Shown here: in pieces, positions 7,775-15,477 of the stretch | How the letters are laid out: each line of letters starts with the position of its first letter | Position numbering within the stretch: the first letter of the stretch is position 1 | Source of the DNA: Oligoflexia bacterium | GTDB lineage: Bacteria; Bdellovibrionota; UBA1018 | Direction of reading: 5' to 3' | Length of the DNA stretch: 17,542 bases | NCBI GenBank assembly: GCA_903854365.1 | Contig: CAINWE010000432.1 | Location: 1-17,542, forward strand | Position numbers and translations under genes: made by a program | The notes under the pieces: model-generated | Seen by the model: the letters and a program-made list of their open reading frames with translations, nothing else | The model's database searches: none | What the model was told of the DNA's origin: nothing

Positions 7775-9187
7775 TTGAAACCGACTGAGCTAAATTTTAA
7801 TTCCATTTCTATTGCAAAACCTCTCTTAGAGGTAGTTCAAGAATTGGGCTTTAATAAAATGACTCCCATCCAAGCCCAGAGCATTCCACTCTTGCTAGAA
7901 GGGAAAGATCTCGTCGGTCAATCTAAAACCGGCAGCGGCAAGACTGCGGCGTTCTCTTTACCGATCCTCCATCACTTGGACCTTAATAAGCGACAGATCC
8001 AAGCCTTGATTCTTTGTCCCACGCGCGAACTTTGTACCCAAGTGGCGCGTGAAATCAGGCGACTTGGTCGCAAACAGCCTGGCCTCCAAGTTTTAATTAT
8101 TTCTGGTGGACAGCCGATGTACCCTCAACTGACAGCACTCGAAAAAGGGGTCCACCTGGTCGTCGGCACTCCAGGCCGAGTTCTCGATCATGTCCGAAGG
8201 AAATCCATCGCTCTTGAGAATGTCAGGACACTGGTTCTAGATGAGGCCGACCGCATGCTCGACATGGGCTTCCAGGATGACATGGAGCAAATTCTTCATA
8301 CGATTCCAAAATCTCGACAAACGGTGTTCTTCTCAGCGACTTATCCAAAAACCATTGAATCGATGAGTCGCGCCTACCAAAGAAATCCCGTTCGAGTCAC
8401 CATGGAAGAGAAAGAAGCTCAGCCCCTCAATATTCGACAGACCTATTATCAAGCCGAACCAGAAGTAAAACTCAACGGAATCATCTGGATTATTCAGCAA
8501 AACCAACCAGAATCGGCGATCATCTTCTGCAATCTCAAGACCACCGTCATTGAAGTTGCACGAGCGTTTTCTCAGCTCGGCATCAGCACAGGCTGTCTCC
8601 ACGGAGACTTAGAACAGTCGGAGCGCGACCGTGTCATGGCCAAATTCAGAAATAAGAGCACGCGCATTTTAGTGGCCACGGACGTCGCCGCGCGAGGCAT
8701 TGACGTCGAAAACCTCGACGCCGTCTTCAACTACGATCTCCCTCAACAAGCCGAGACCTATGTTCATCGAATCGGGCGAACGGGACGGGCCGGGAAAAAG
8801 GGTTTGGCCGTTTCGCTGGTCACCGCCCGACAGAAATCTAAAATTCCAGCGATTGAAGCTTACACGGGAATTTCGATCCAAGAAAAAACCTTGGCTCAAG
8901 TCGGCCAGCTCAACCTCGACGAATTTAAAGACTGCCTCAAGCAAGAAGCCTCCATGGCCACGCTCTTTGTCTCGGGTGGCCGTAAAGATAAAATGAGGCC
9001 CGGGGACTTGCTTGGAGCTCTCACGGGCGAAGCCGGAGGATTCAAAGGAGCAGATATTGGAAAAATCGAGATTCACGATCGCTTCTCTTATGTGGCCATT
9101 ACCAAGACCTTAGCCCCTGTGGCTCTTCAGCGGCTGAGAAACGGCCTGATCAAGGGGCGCAGATTTCGAATTGAGATGGTCCGATAG
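7775..9187 (+). CDS. dbpA: ATP-dependent RNA helicase DbpA (DEAD-box, 23S rRNA specific)
   Basis: DbpA is a DEAD-box helicase that acts late in 50S subunit assembly and is targeted to hairpin 92 of 23S rRNA by its C-terminal RNA-binding domain. All helicase motifs are seen: Q motif ending MTPIQAQSIP (29-38), Walker A SKTGSGKT (50-57), PTREL (82-86), GTPGR (131-135), VLDEADRMLDMGF (154-166), SAT (187-189), ATDVAARGID (301-310) and HRIGRTGR (331-338). The tail from about 395, FVSGGRKDKMRPGDLLGALT and then GADIGKIEIHDRFSYVAI, matches the DbpA RNA-binding domain and separates it from other DEAD-box helicases. Length is 470 residues (E. coli 457). The start is TTG with a strong Shine-Dalgarno. A TATGAT at 7711-7716 could be a -10 box but lacks a good -35. 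The rlmM-like gene starts 3 bp after its stop. Confidence 0.95.
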   Translation: MKPTELNFNSISIAKPLLEVVQELGFNKMTPIQAQSIPLLLEGKDLVGQSKTGSGKTAAFSLPILHHLDLNKRQIQALILCPTRELCTQVAREIRRLGRKQPGLQVLIISGGQPMYPQLTALEKGVHLVVGTPGRVLDHVRRKSIALENVRTLVLDEADRMLDMGFQDDMEQILHTIPKSRQTVFFSATYPKTIESMSRAYQRNPVRVTMEEKEAQPLNIRQTYYQAEPEVKLNGIIWIIQQNQPESAIIFCNLKTTVIEVARAFSQLGISTGCLHGDLEQSERDRVMAKFRNKSTRILVATDVAARGIDVENLDAVFNYDLPQQAETYVHRIGRTGRAGKKGLAVSLVTARQKSKIPAIEAYTGISIQEKTLAQVGQLNLDEFKDCLKQEASMATLFVSGGRKDKMRPGDLLGALTGEAGGFKGADIGKIEIHDRFSYVAITKTLAPVALQRLRNGLIKGRRFRIEMVR

Positions 9188-9190
9188 TTT

Positions 9191-10306
9191 ATGAATTTTG
9201 AATCCGAATTTATTTTTACAGTTTGCCAAATTGGCGCCGAACCAGCCCTCAAGAAGGAAATCGCCAAAAATCACCCTGATTTCAAGTTCGCTTTTTCACG
9301 GCCTGGGTATGTGACTTTTAAAAGCTCTCGGGGACCGGTTCCATTCGATTTTACGCTGAACTCCGTTTTTGCAAGAGCGTATGGAGTCTCCTTCGGGTCC
9401 CTCAGCGAGGCAGACCTAGGCCGAGTCACTGAACTGGCTGAGTGGCTCAAAACACAGGAACCCCAGCGCAAAATCCACCTTCACGTTTGGGAACGAGACC
9501 TCCACGCCCCTGGAGAAGAACCCCTAGGATTTATCGCCGGCTCCCTTCTTGGGCAGACGGAGAACTCCTTGCGTAAAGCCCAGCAGAACCGACACCTCTT
9601 CGAGGAGCATGGCCCTCCCCAGGTGGGCGACGAAGTGATTCAACTCGTTGCGATCGATCCCGGCAAGTTTGGATTAGGAGTTTTCACCTACTCTCGCTTC
9701 CGGTCGCCTGATCCGGGCGGACGACCCGCGATCCAACTCCCCTCGGCTTCTCCTTCCCGCGCCTACCTCAAGCTAGAAAACAGCCTCACTTGGTCTCAAG
9801 CACCCATTCGGAAAGGTGACCTAGCGGTGGAAATTGGGAGTGCTCCCGGAGGGGCGAGTTATGCGCTCCTGCAGCGTGGCCTTCGAGTCATCGGGATTGA
9901 TCCTGCGATCATGGATCCTGAAATCCTGAGACATCCTGAGTTTCAGCACATTCAACGCTCGGTCAACCAGATTCCACGCGAAGAACTCCCCGACTCGATT
10001 CAATGGCTCCTTTTAGACATGAATGTTGAACCGAACGTCTCCCTGTTTGCGGTGGATCGTCTGGCCTCTCGTATGCTTAACTCGCTTCATGGAGTATTAC
10101 TCACCGTCAAGCTCAATCAATGGAAATTCGCGGATGAGATTCCCTACTTCTTGGAGCACGTGAAGGCCATGGGGATGGTACGGGTCAAAGCAGCTCAACT
10201 CGCTTACCACCGTCAGGAAGTCTGTATCTATGGCCTCACCCGGCGGGGTCAAATGCTAGCCAACGCAACCCCCAGGAACTCAACCCCGAAACGATCTCCT
10301 CATTAG
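9191..10306 (+). CDS. rlmM: RlmM-family 23S rRNA 2'-O-ribose methyltransferase
   Basis: RlmM methylates the 2'-hydroxyl of C2498 in 23S rRNA in E. coli, at the peptidyl-transferase centre. The N-terminal part has the family's substrate-binding opening (CQIGAEPALKKEI at 12-24, then FSRPGYVTFK at 35-44). The catalytic FtsJ-like half has SRAYLKLENSL with K194, the SAM motif VEIGSAPGGASYALL (213-227), LLLDMN with D276, and LLTVKLN with K307, supplying the K-D-K part of the FtsJ catalytic set. The end AAQLAYHRQEVCIYGLTRR closely follows the E. coli RlmM C-terminus. Length, 371 residues, is close to E. coli (366). The last 20 or so residues are an unconserved, proline- and threonine-rich tail. It starts 3 bp after dbpA, so the two are almost surely co-transcribed; no strong Shine-Dalgarno is visible. 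Confidence 0.88.
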   Translation: MNFESEFIFTVCQIGAEPALKKEIAKNHPDFKFAFSRPGYVTFKSSRGPVPFDFTLNSVFARAYGVSFGSLSEADLGRVTELAEWLKTQEPQRKIHLHVWERDLHAPGEEPLGFIAGSLLGQTENSLRKAQQNRHLFEEHGPPQVGDEVIQLVAIDPGKFGLGVFTYSRFRSPDPGGRPAIQLPSASPSRAYLKLENSLTWSQAPIRKGDLAVEIGSAPGGASYALLQRGLRVIGIDPAIMDPEILRHPEFQHIQRSVNQIPREELPDSIQWLLLDMNVEPNVSLFAVDRLASRMLNSLHGVLLTVKLNQWKFADEIPYFLEHVKAMGMVRVKAAQLAYHRQEVCIYGLTRRGQMLANATPRNSTPKRSPH

Positions 10307-10366
10307 TGTAGCAATGAGACCCGCATTGAAATCAGCACCTCGGCATCCGCTGAAATTTTCTCTGGT

Positions 10367-11230
10367 ATGATTCTCTCTTGGTTTCAATGCGCCGCCTGTG
10401 AGCGCTCGGTACAGCAATTCAAAGAGTTTCCGCTCTGCTCCTTTTGCTCGCAAAGTTTGGTCTCCTGCCCCAGGCTCTGCAACGAGTGTGGTAGCCCTCT
10501 CTGCCCCACACGCCCCAACCAGGAGTGCCTACGCTTCTGGAGTGAGCGGGGACTCATCCAATCCTATACCGCAAATTACCTCCTCATTGGGCAATGCTAC
10601 TCCGTACTGAAACGGTGGAAAACCCGCGGAGGGTCGTCCTTCGACCGCCAGATTTTGAAATTCAATCCTGAAACATTAGCAACTCTGCGGGGCCATGGTG
10701 CACAGGCCATTGTTCCTATTCCCCAGGAATTTTCGCGGTCTTGGAACATGCAAGGAGGCAGTGTACCGAGAATGACCGCATGGCTACAAACCCAACTGAA
10801 GATTCCTCAGGTTGAAATCCTTCGTCCGGGCATCCGAGAGGGCACACAAAAAAGGCAAGCCGAACTAAAATTGAACGAACGCCTGGAGAACCCCCTTCGC
10901 TTTGAAGGGGCTGCAAAGTACCTCAAAGCCCATCGTCCAGGGTTCAAATCACCCACTCCGATCATCACTCGGGCCATTCTGGTCGATGACTTCTTCACGA
11001 CCGGCAACACCCTCAGGCAAGCTGCACACGCGCTCCGAAACCTGGGGGTCACGCAAATCCACGTTTTTTGCCTAGGCCTTCGCCCCGCCATGAGCAATCT
11101 AGTCACGAACCGCGATACGTCGACTAGACGACCTCAGGCCGCTCGACAACTGAATGAGTCATCTGGATTTCAAGCAGCCCGCGACCCACTTGACGCATCG
11201 AGTGCGCAGGACCATACGCATCGGTCATGA
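10367..11230 (+). CDS. comF: ComF-family phosphoribosyltransferase-like protein
   Basis: ComF/GntX proteins combine a zinc-binding N-terminus with a type I phosphoribosyltransferase fold; ComF is needed for DNA uptake in competent bacteria, though its reaction is unknown. Here the N-terminus has paired cysteines (C8/C11, C24/C27, C34/C38/C41, C46). The middle shows IVPIPQEFSRSWNMQGG (115-131) and EGTQKRQAELKLNERLENPL (158-177), equivalents of the family's VPVPL...RGFNQ and TxxQ..L...R..N segments. ILVDDFFTTGNTLRQAAHAL (204-223) is the PRPP-binding loop. The fold ends near residue 245 (FCLGLRPAM). The remaining 42 or so residues are polar, and those from about 253 are encoded opposite the 3' end of the convergent gene, a 107-bp overlap. 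No Shine-Dalgarno is evident at the ATG. It lies 60 bp after the rlmM-like gene, and may be co-transcribed. Confidence 0.85.
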   Translation: MILSWFQCAACERSVQQFKEFPLCSFCSQSLVSCPRLCNECGSPLCPTRPNQECLRFWSERGLIQSYTANYLLIGQCYSVLKRWKTRGGSSFDRQILKFNPETLATLRGHGAQAIVPIPQEFSRSWNMQGGSVPRMTAWLQTQLKIPQVEILRPGIREGTQKRQAELKLNERLENPLRFEGAAKYLKAHRPGFKSPTPIITRAILVDDFFTTGNTLRQAAHALRNLGVTQIHVFCLGLRPAMSNLVTNRDTSTRRPQAARQLNESSGFQAARDPLDASSAQDHTHRS

Positions 11231-12308
11231 AACTGACCCCAGTCAATCGAGCCCCGAGCTCATAGGGCACTTCGGGAGCAACTCCCTGAGCAAAAAGAGC
11301 TTCCTCTTCGAAACGAAATTGTTCGCTCAATAAGGTGGACGTAAAGTCAGCTTTTCCTTCTGGAATCAAATCGCTGCCCTTGAAGATGCGGTCTAAACTC
11401 GTTTTCAATTTTCTGAACTTTTTCGCAATCTCGTGATTATCTTCAGCTTCCTCACCGGAGAGGCCCAACGTCCAAACGCTTTGACTTCCGTCTGCCGAGA
11501 GATAGCCCCAAAAATGCCTTTCCAGTTTGTCTCCCGCTTCCTTGTGAACGGGAGCAAAGAACGTTTGCACGATGCCACCTTTCAGCGGAGGATCATGGCG
11601 AAAATTCGCCTGAAGAACTCCCACGGGCTCCCGCTTTCTTAAAAAACTCAGAGGACGCGGTAAATTCTCGATCCCTCCCAACAAACCCCAGCGATCTGCA
11701 TAGATCACCTGAGAGCCCAAAATTTCCTGACCCGAACCCAGGGTCACTCCGGTGACAGCGTGATTCTCCAAAAGAAAGGATTGAATTGGCAAACCCGCGA
11801 TCTTGGTTAAATTGGGGAAACGATCTGAAGTCAATTCTGTACGAATTTGCGCTTCGAGATCCAGGAGGGGAACTCCAAACCGAAACTCTCGCGCACCGAC
11901 CAACCTCTGTTCCGGCTCCCAGAGAGTCTCTTGGATCACCTCTTGCCGAGCTTCTATCGAAGGGGCTTTGCACCATGCTGGATCACGAAAAGACTGATTT
12001 CTATATTCTTTTACGAATGAACCCATTTGAGGCTCGCTTAAATCACTCTGAAATCGCTTCGCCAATTCCCACCAATAATTGGCCCCCTCAGCATGATTAA
12101 GCGCCACCGCGGGTGCTAGTAAGCGAGCGCCAGAGCCTGCCAACCAAACCACTTCAATCCCGGCAGTTACTAAAAACCCCACGCTTCCCAAAGCCGCCCA
12201 ACCTTCTCCAATTACAATCACCCTGGAATTCCATCGAGACTGATTTGAAAAATAGGACCGTGAATGCGACTGCATCTCCTTTTCAGGTGAGGGACTCTGA
12301 ATTTCCAT
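11124..12308 (-). CDS. Rossmann-type FAD/NAD-binding oxidoreductase-like protein (unidentified)
   Basis: I do not recognise the family. After about 28 polar residues, RVIVIGEGWAALGSVGFLV (29-47) and AGIEVVWLAGSGARLL form a beta-alpha-beta dinucleotide-binding unit with the GxGxxA pattern of flavoprotein oxidoreductases. The acidic residue usually found at the end of the second strand is missing (VVWLAGSG), so FAD versus NAD(P) preference cannot be read and cofactor binding may be altered. A second conserved-looking stretch, ASVIYADRWGLLGGIE-like (SQVIYADRWGLLGG), recalls the middle strand of such folds. No membrane segment or secretion signal is seen. Translation starts 15 bp after the lysC stop, and its Shine-Dalgarno AGGAAGGT overlaps that stop, so it is probably the last gene of an mltD-lysC operon. 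Its final 36 codons overlap comF on the other strand. Confidence 0.75.
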   Translation of the reverse strand: MEIQSPSPEKEMQSHSRSYFSNQSRWNSRVIVIGEGWAALGSVGFLVTAGIEVVWLAGSGARLLAPAVALNHAEGANYWWELAKRFQSDLSEPQMGSFVKEYRNQSFRDPAWCKAPSIEARQEVIQETLWEPEQRLVGAREFRFGVPLLDLEAQIRTELTSDRFPNLTKIAGLPIQSFLLENHAVTGVTLGSGQEILGSQVIYADRWGLLGGIENLPRPLSFLRKREPVGVLQANFRHDPPLKGGIVQTFFAPVHKEAGDKLERHFWGYLSADGSQSVWTLGLSGEEAEDNHEIAKKFRKLKTSLDRIFKGSDLIPEGKADFTSTLLSEQFRFEEEALFAQGVAPEVPYELGARLTGVSFMTDAYGPAHSMRQVGRGLLEIQMTHSVVERPEVV

Positions 12309-12317
12309 TTTTAACAG

Positions 12318-12325
12318 ACCTTCCT
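12318..12325 (-). promoter_or_regulatory. Shine-Dalgarno overlapping the lysC stop codon
   Basis: On the minus strand AGGAAGGT lies 9 bases before the ATG at 12308 and shares its first bases with the TAG stop of lysC. This suggests translational coupling of lysC with the downstream oxidoreductase-like gene and supports the chosen start. Confidence 0.55.
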
Positions 12326-13535
12326 AACTTTCCAAAAACTCGGCGTGAAGCGCTCGCACTGCATCGTCTACATGACGAATCGAAACTCCTAAAGTCACTG
12401 CTAACGCAGAGGAAGAACCCGAATCGACGGGAATGTGAGCCTGACTCAATACTTCTATAATTTCGTGGAGCGCACGCCCATCCTGAGAAAACCGATCTCC
12501 AATGATCGAAAGCGGCACGACATCAGACACAATCTCGTAGGACTGGACGAAACCTTCGGTCGTTAAATCATGGAGTAGCTTTTTCCAATCCGATTCCCCG
12601 TCACGCTCTGAGTAAAAGCTCACGTCGTGATTTGAAAAGACCGGAGCAATCAAACTCAAATGCGCCTCAGCCGAGCGATCCCAAACCGAGCCTAAAACCG
12701 TTGATCGAGTCAACTTGACACGGATGAAGAGTTTTCCCTTATCGGCAGTGACTCCGACGATTCCAAACTCTTCCATACCTAAACTTGAATCCCCTGTCTG
12801 CCGTTGAATCAAGACCGTACCTACACTTTCATTAGGATCTAGCGTGTTTTTTACGCAGAGTTGTATTTGATGTTGCTTGGCTAGCTCCACACAGCGGGGA
12901 TGAAGGACTCCTGCACCTCGAGTGGCCAGCTCCACCATTAAATCATGAGGAATTTTCTCCCAGAGAATCGCAGAGGGAACCACCCTAGGATCTGCGGAAT
13001 ACACCCCATTTACATCCGTGAAAATCTCACAACGCTCCGCACCTAACGCCGTTGCCAACGCAACGGCGCTCGTATCGGAGCCACCTCTTCCCAGGGTCGT
13101 AATCTCTTTCGTCTCACTGACGCCCTGAAATCCCGCGACAATGACCACCTTCTTTTCTGCCAAAGCGGATCGAATGCGATCCCCCAGAATGCGTCGAATG
13201 CGGGCCCGACGATGACTTTGATCGGTAATGATTCCGCTCTGAGAACCCGTGAGTGAAAGGGCAGGGACTTTAATATCCCCCAGCGCCATACTCAAAAGTG
13301 CCATCGAGATTCTCTCGCCCGCAGACAGGAGCATGTCCATTTCACGATGCGCAGGATGATCGGACACCTGTTGCGCTAGCGCAATTAACTCATCCGTCGT
13401 GTGTCCCATAGCCGACACCACAACCACGAGTGGGTGACCCTCTGAATGCCTTTTTGCTATTCTTTTCGCGACCTGGCGAATTCTCTCGGGAGTTCCTACT
13501 GAGGTACCCCCAAACTTCTGCACAATGAGTCCCAT
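12324..13535 (-). CDS. lysC: Aspartate kinase
   Basis: Aspartokinase phosphorylates aspartate, opening the pathway to diaminopimelate, lysine, threonine and methionine. The kinase domain is intact: IVQKFGGTSVG (4-14), SAMGHTTDEL (41-50), LLSAGERISMALLSMAL (69-85), TLGRGGSDTSAVALATALGA (147-166), CEIFTDVNGVYSADPRVV (169-186) and ATRGAGVLHPRCVELA (204-219). The C-terminal regulatory half starts near 257 (FGIVGVTADKGKLFIRV, first ACT domain) and ends with a second ACT domain, VPLSIIGD to ALHAEF. In that domain the usual STSEI(K/R)IS effector-binding signature is replaced by SSSALAVT at about 374-381, which suggests altered or lost feedback inhibition. I start at the ATG 13535 (403 residues, MGLIVQKFGG), although a GTG at 13550 is in frame. 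It lies downstream of mltD on the same strand. Confidence 0.94.
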   Translation of the reverse strand: MGLIVQKFGGTSVGTPERIRQVAKRIAKRHSEGHPLVVVVSAMGHTTDELIALAQQVSDHPAHREMDMLLSAGERISMALLSMALGDIKVPALSLTGSQSGIITDQSHRRARIRRILGDRIRSALAEKKVVIVAGFQGVSETKEITTLGRGGSDTSAVALATALGAERCEIFTDVNGVYSADPRVVPSAILWEKIPHDLMVELATRGAGVLHPRCVELAKQHQIQLCVKNTLDPNESVGTVLIQRQTGDSSLGMEEFGIVGVTADKGKLFIRVKLTRSTVLGSVWDRSAEAHLSLIAPVFSNHDVSFYSERDGESDWKKLLHDLTTEGFVQSYEIVSDVVPLSIIGDRFSQDGRALHEIIEVLSQAHIPVDSGSSSALAVTLGVSIRHVDDAVRALHAEFLES

Positions 13536-13577
13536 ACCCCTTATTCGCACACTTTGGATCAGGTAGGGAAGACTGAT

Positions 13578-15326
13578 TTAGGAATTTTCTACAGGCGCCG
13601 ATCCGACATCCGCTTGGGAAACCCGACGATGCCTCCGATGATGACGGCGGCGACGCTTTTCAGGCGGATCTCTCACTTCAAGCGACGCAAAAGTCCTGGA
13701 ACGATCACTCGGAATCGGCAGCAAGACCTTAGCTCCTAATCGAAGTGGCATGCGCGGCGAAACGCGATTCAGGTCACTCATCGGATCCACTTTGATCCCA
13801 AAATGCTGAGCAATCCTACTCAAAGTCTCTCCTCGACGCACCTTATAGGTCATGAACTCCACTTCTCGCGGAAAGGCATCATGATTATACGTCACGAGAA
13901 AGCGGTCCTTGACGAAAGCAGGGAGCTTAATCCGATAACTCGAAACGGTCGGAGGGGTACACCAACGCAAAATTTCCGGATTCAGACTCTTCACAGTTTG
14001 GTAGGAGAGACCGGCAGCGCGAGCTACTTTTAGAAGGTCGGCTGGACTCTGGACCTCAAAATCCGCTAACTGCTCGCCGCCGACTTCTCCTTTTTTAGTC
14101 ACGTGAGGCGTCTGAATCGGACGAGCTAAGGGTACTGGCTGTCCCTGGGCACTTCCTTGACCACTCACCGTTGCAGCGGTCAATTCTGCCCCGTCCACGT
14201 CGTCATCCGAGGAGGAATCAAAATCATCCTCCAGGCGGGCAGAAGCCTTTGCATCGGCCTCTTTCTGCAGGCGGTACTCATTATCTGGAACTGGCTTCTC
14301 GGTCTTCACCAATTTCACGACTTCGCCATCTCCGGCCACTGCTTCACCTACGCCCGGCGCAGAAGCCTGCTCGATAAAACCAAATTGGGATCGATTTTTA
14401 GAAATAATTGCAGCTGCTATAATTTTTGGAACATAATCCCTCGTCTCAGGCCGCAAGAAACGATGCTGAGCAATCGCCCAAAAATCTTTTGTACCAAACC
14501 GCCTAACCGCTCTAGCGATCTTAGCCTCACCCGCGTTGTAGGCAGCGGCTGCCAACTCCCAGCTCTGGAACATCGTATATAAATCTTTAAGGTAGCCCAC
14601 AGCAGCAGACGTCGACTTACCAATGTCGCGTCGCTCATCGGTCCACCAGTTGACCGACAAACCGTAGCGCTTGCCTGTAGCAGAAATAAACTGCCAAGGC
14701 CCAACAGCTCGGGCACGAGATCGAGCCAAATTATTAAATCCGCTTTCGATCATTGCCAGATACACCAAGTCTTCCGGGACTCCATTTTGTTTCAAAATGG
14801 GAACGATATACGGGATAAAAAACTCAGATCGAGCCAAATATTTTTCGAAATAAGGGCGACCTCGGCCACAAAAATAATCAATCCAGTATTCTACTCGCGA
14901 ATTGATGGTCACAGGATAGTCAAAATGATTATTTTTTAGCTTGATCCCCTGAACTATAATCGATTGACTCTCTGCGGCAGGAGCTCCGGCAACTTGTGCC
15001 GGAGAAGGTTGAGCATCTCGCTGAAGCACTTCGCTTACGGTTTTAGGATCTGAAGGGGCATGCGCTTGAGCTTCGTGAACCGGAACTTCCTGCGCCTCTA
15101 CTGACTGAGCATGAATTTCGTGAACCGGAACTTCCTGCGGTTTACCGTCCTGTCCATGACCTGACTGAGATGAAACCTCTTGAGACGCGGGGGCAGCCGA
15201 TGTCGCATGACCAGCAAATCGACTCACAGGTCGCACATGCGCACAGGCCGAAACTAAAAAAAGACCCACAACGGGAACCACGATCCAGGCCTGACCTGGT
15301 TTTCCACTCTTCAATCCGCACTTCAT
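13578..15326 (-). CDS. mltD: Membrane-bound lytic murein transglycosylase D (lipoprotein, GH23 SLT plus LysM)
   Basis: MltD cleaves the MurNAc-GlcNAc bond of peptidoglycan in the periplasm, leaving 1,6-anhydro-muropeptides. From the ATG at 15326 (582 residues; a TTG at 15356 would add ten) the protein has a basic n-region, a hydrophobic stretch and the lipobox LVSAC with C28. Residues 40-120 are a Q/E/H/A-rich linker with a repeated QEVPVHE segment. The MltD-type N-terminal region (YWIDYFCGRGRPYFEKYL) leads to the SLT domain: LVYLAMIESGFNN with catalytic E194, ARAVGPWQFISATGKRYGL (206-223), AAAAYNAGEAKIARAV (259-274), and ETRDYVPKIIAAAII. A low-complexity Asp-rich linker (about 320-420) is followed by a LysM-like unit (421-470) and a clear LysM at MTYKVRRGETLSRIAQHFG (492-510). 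The tail carries a striking Arg/His cluster at 557-568. lysC follows closely downstream. Confidence 0.92.
   Translation of the reverse strand: MKCGLKSGKPGQAWIVVPVVGLFLVSACAHVRPVSRFAGHATSAAPASQEVSSQSGHGQDGKPQEVPVHEIHAQSVEAQEVPVHEAQAHAPSDPKTVSEVLQRDAQPSPAQVAGAPAAESQSIIVQGIKLKNNHFDYPVTINSRVEYWIDYFCGRGRPYFEKYLARSEFFIPYIVPILKQNGVPEDLVYLAMIESGFNNLARSRARAVGPWQFISATGKRYGLSVNWWTDERRDIGKSTSAAVGYLKDLYTMFQSWELAAAAYNAGEAKIARAVRRFGTKDFWAIAQHRFLRPETRDYVPKIIAAAIISKNRSQFGFIEQASAPGVGEAVAGDGEVVKLVKTEKPVPDNEYRLQKEADAKASARLEDDFDSSSDDDVDGAELTAATVSGQGSAQGQPVPLARPIQTPHVTKKGEVGGEQLADFEVQSPADLLKVARAAGLSYQTVKSLNPEILRWCTPPTVSSYRIKLPAFVKDRFLVTYNHDAFPREVEFMTYKVRRGETLSRIAQHFGIKVDPMSDLNRVSPRMPLRLGAKVLLPIPSDRSRTFASLEVRDPPEKRRRRHHRRHRRVSQADVGSAPVENS
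15072..15139 (-). repeat. Direct repeat of 23 bp, 45-bp offset, in the mltD linker
   Basis: An identical 23-bp block occurs at 15072-15094 and at 15117-15139 within mltD. The offset of 45 bp equals 15 codons, so reading frame is kept and the segment QEVPVHE is encoded twice. It looks like a tandem duplication in a linker between the lipid anchor and the catalytic domain, a place where length variation is usually tolerated. Confidence 0.85.
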
Positions 15327-15386
15327 TTTATACTGCCCCACCGTATTAAGAGGCAAGGGTTACCCCGCCCGCCTCGTTGAAGACTA

Positions 15387-15416
15387 ATGATAGCTGACCC
15401 GGCGCAAAATTGTCAA
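15387..15416 (-). promoter_or_regulatory. Sigma70-like promoter of the mltD-lysC operon
   Basis: On the minus strand a perfect TTGACA (15411-15416) is followed after 18 bp by TATCAT (15387-15392, four to five consensus matches). Transcription would start near 15380, giving a leader of roughly 55 bases to the preferred mltD ATG. It lies in the 121-bp gap behind the upstream pilin-like gene, the right place for an operon promoter. This is the best promoter I see in the window. Confidence 0.6.
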
Positions 15417-15477
15417 ATCACCTAAATTGTAAGAGATTTAATTGAGAAAACGCCAGAACAAAACCTAATTATTCCAA

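Noticed and set aside
12113..12460. Plus-strand open frame spanning the lysC/oxidoreductase junction
   Set aside because: It is antisense to the certain 3' end of lysC and to the start of the next gene, with no coding motifs.
14157..14582. 141-residue open frame on the plus strand inside mltD
   Set aside because: It is entirely antisense to the well-supported SLT and linker region of mltD, has no Shine-Dalgarno, and its composition is that of a shadow frame.
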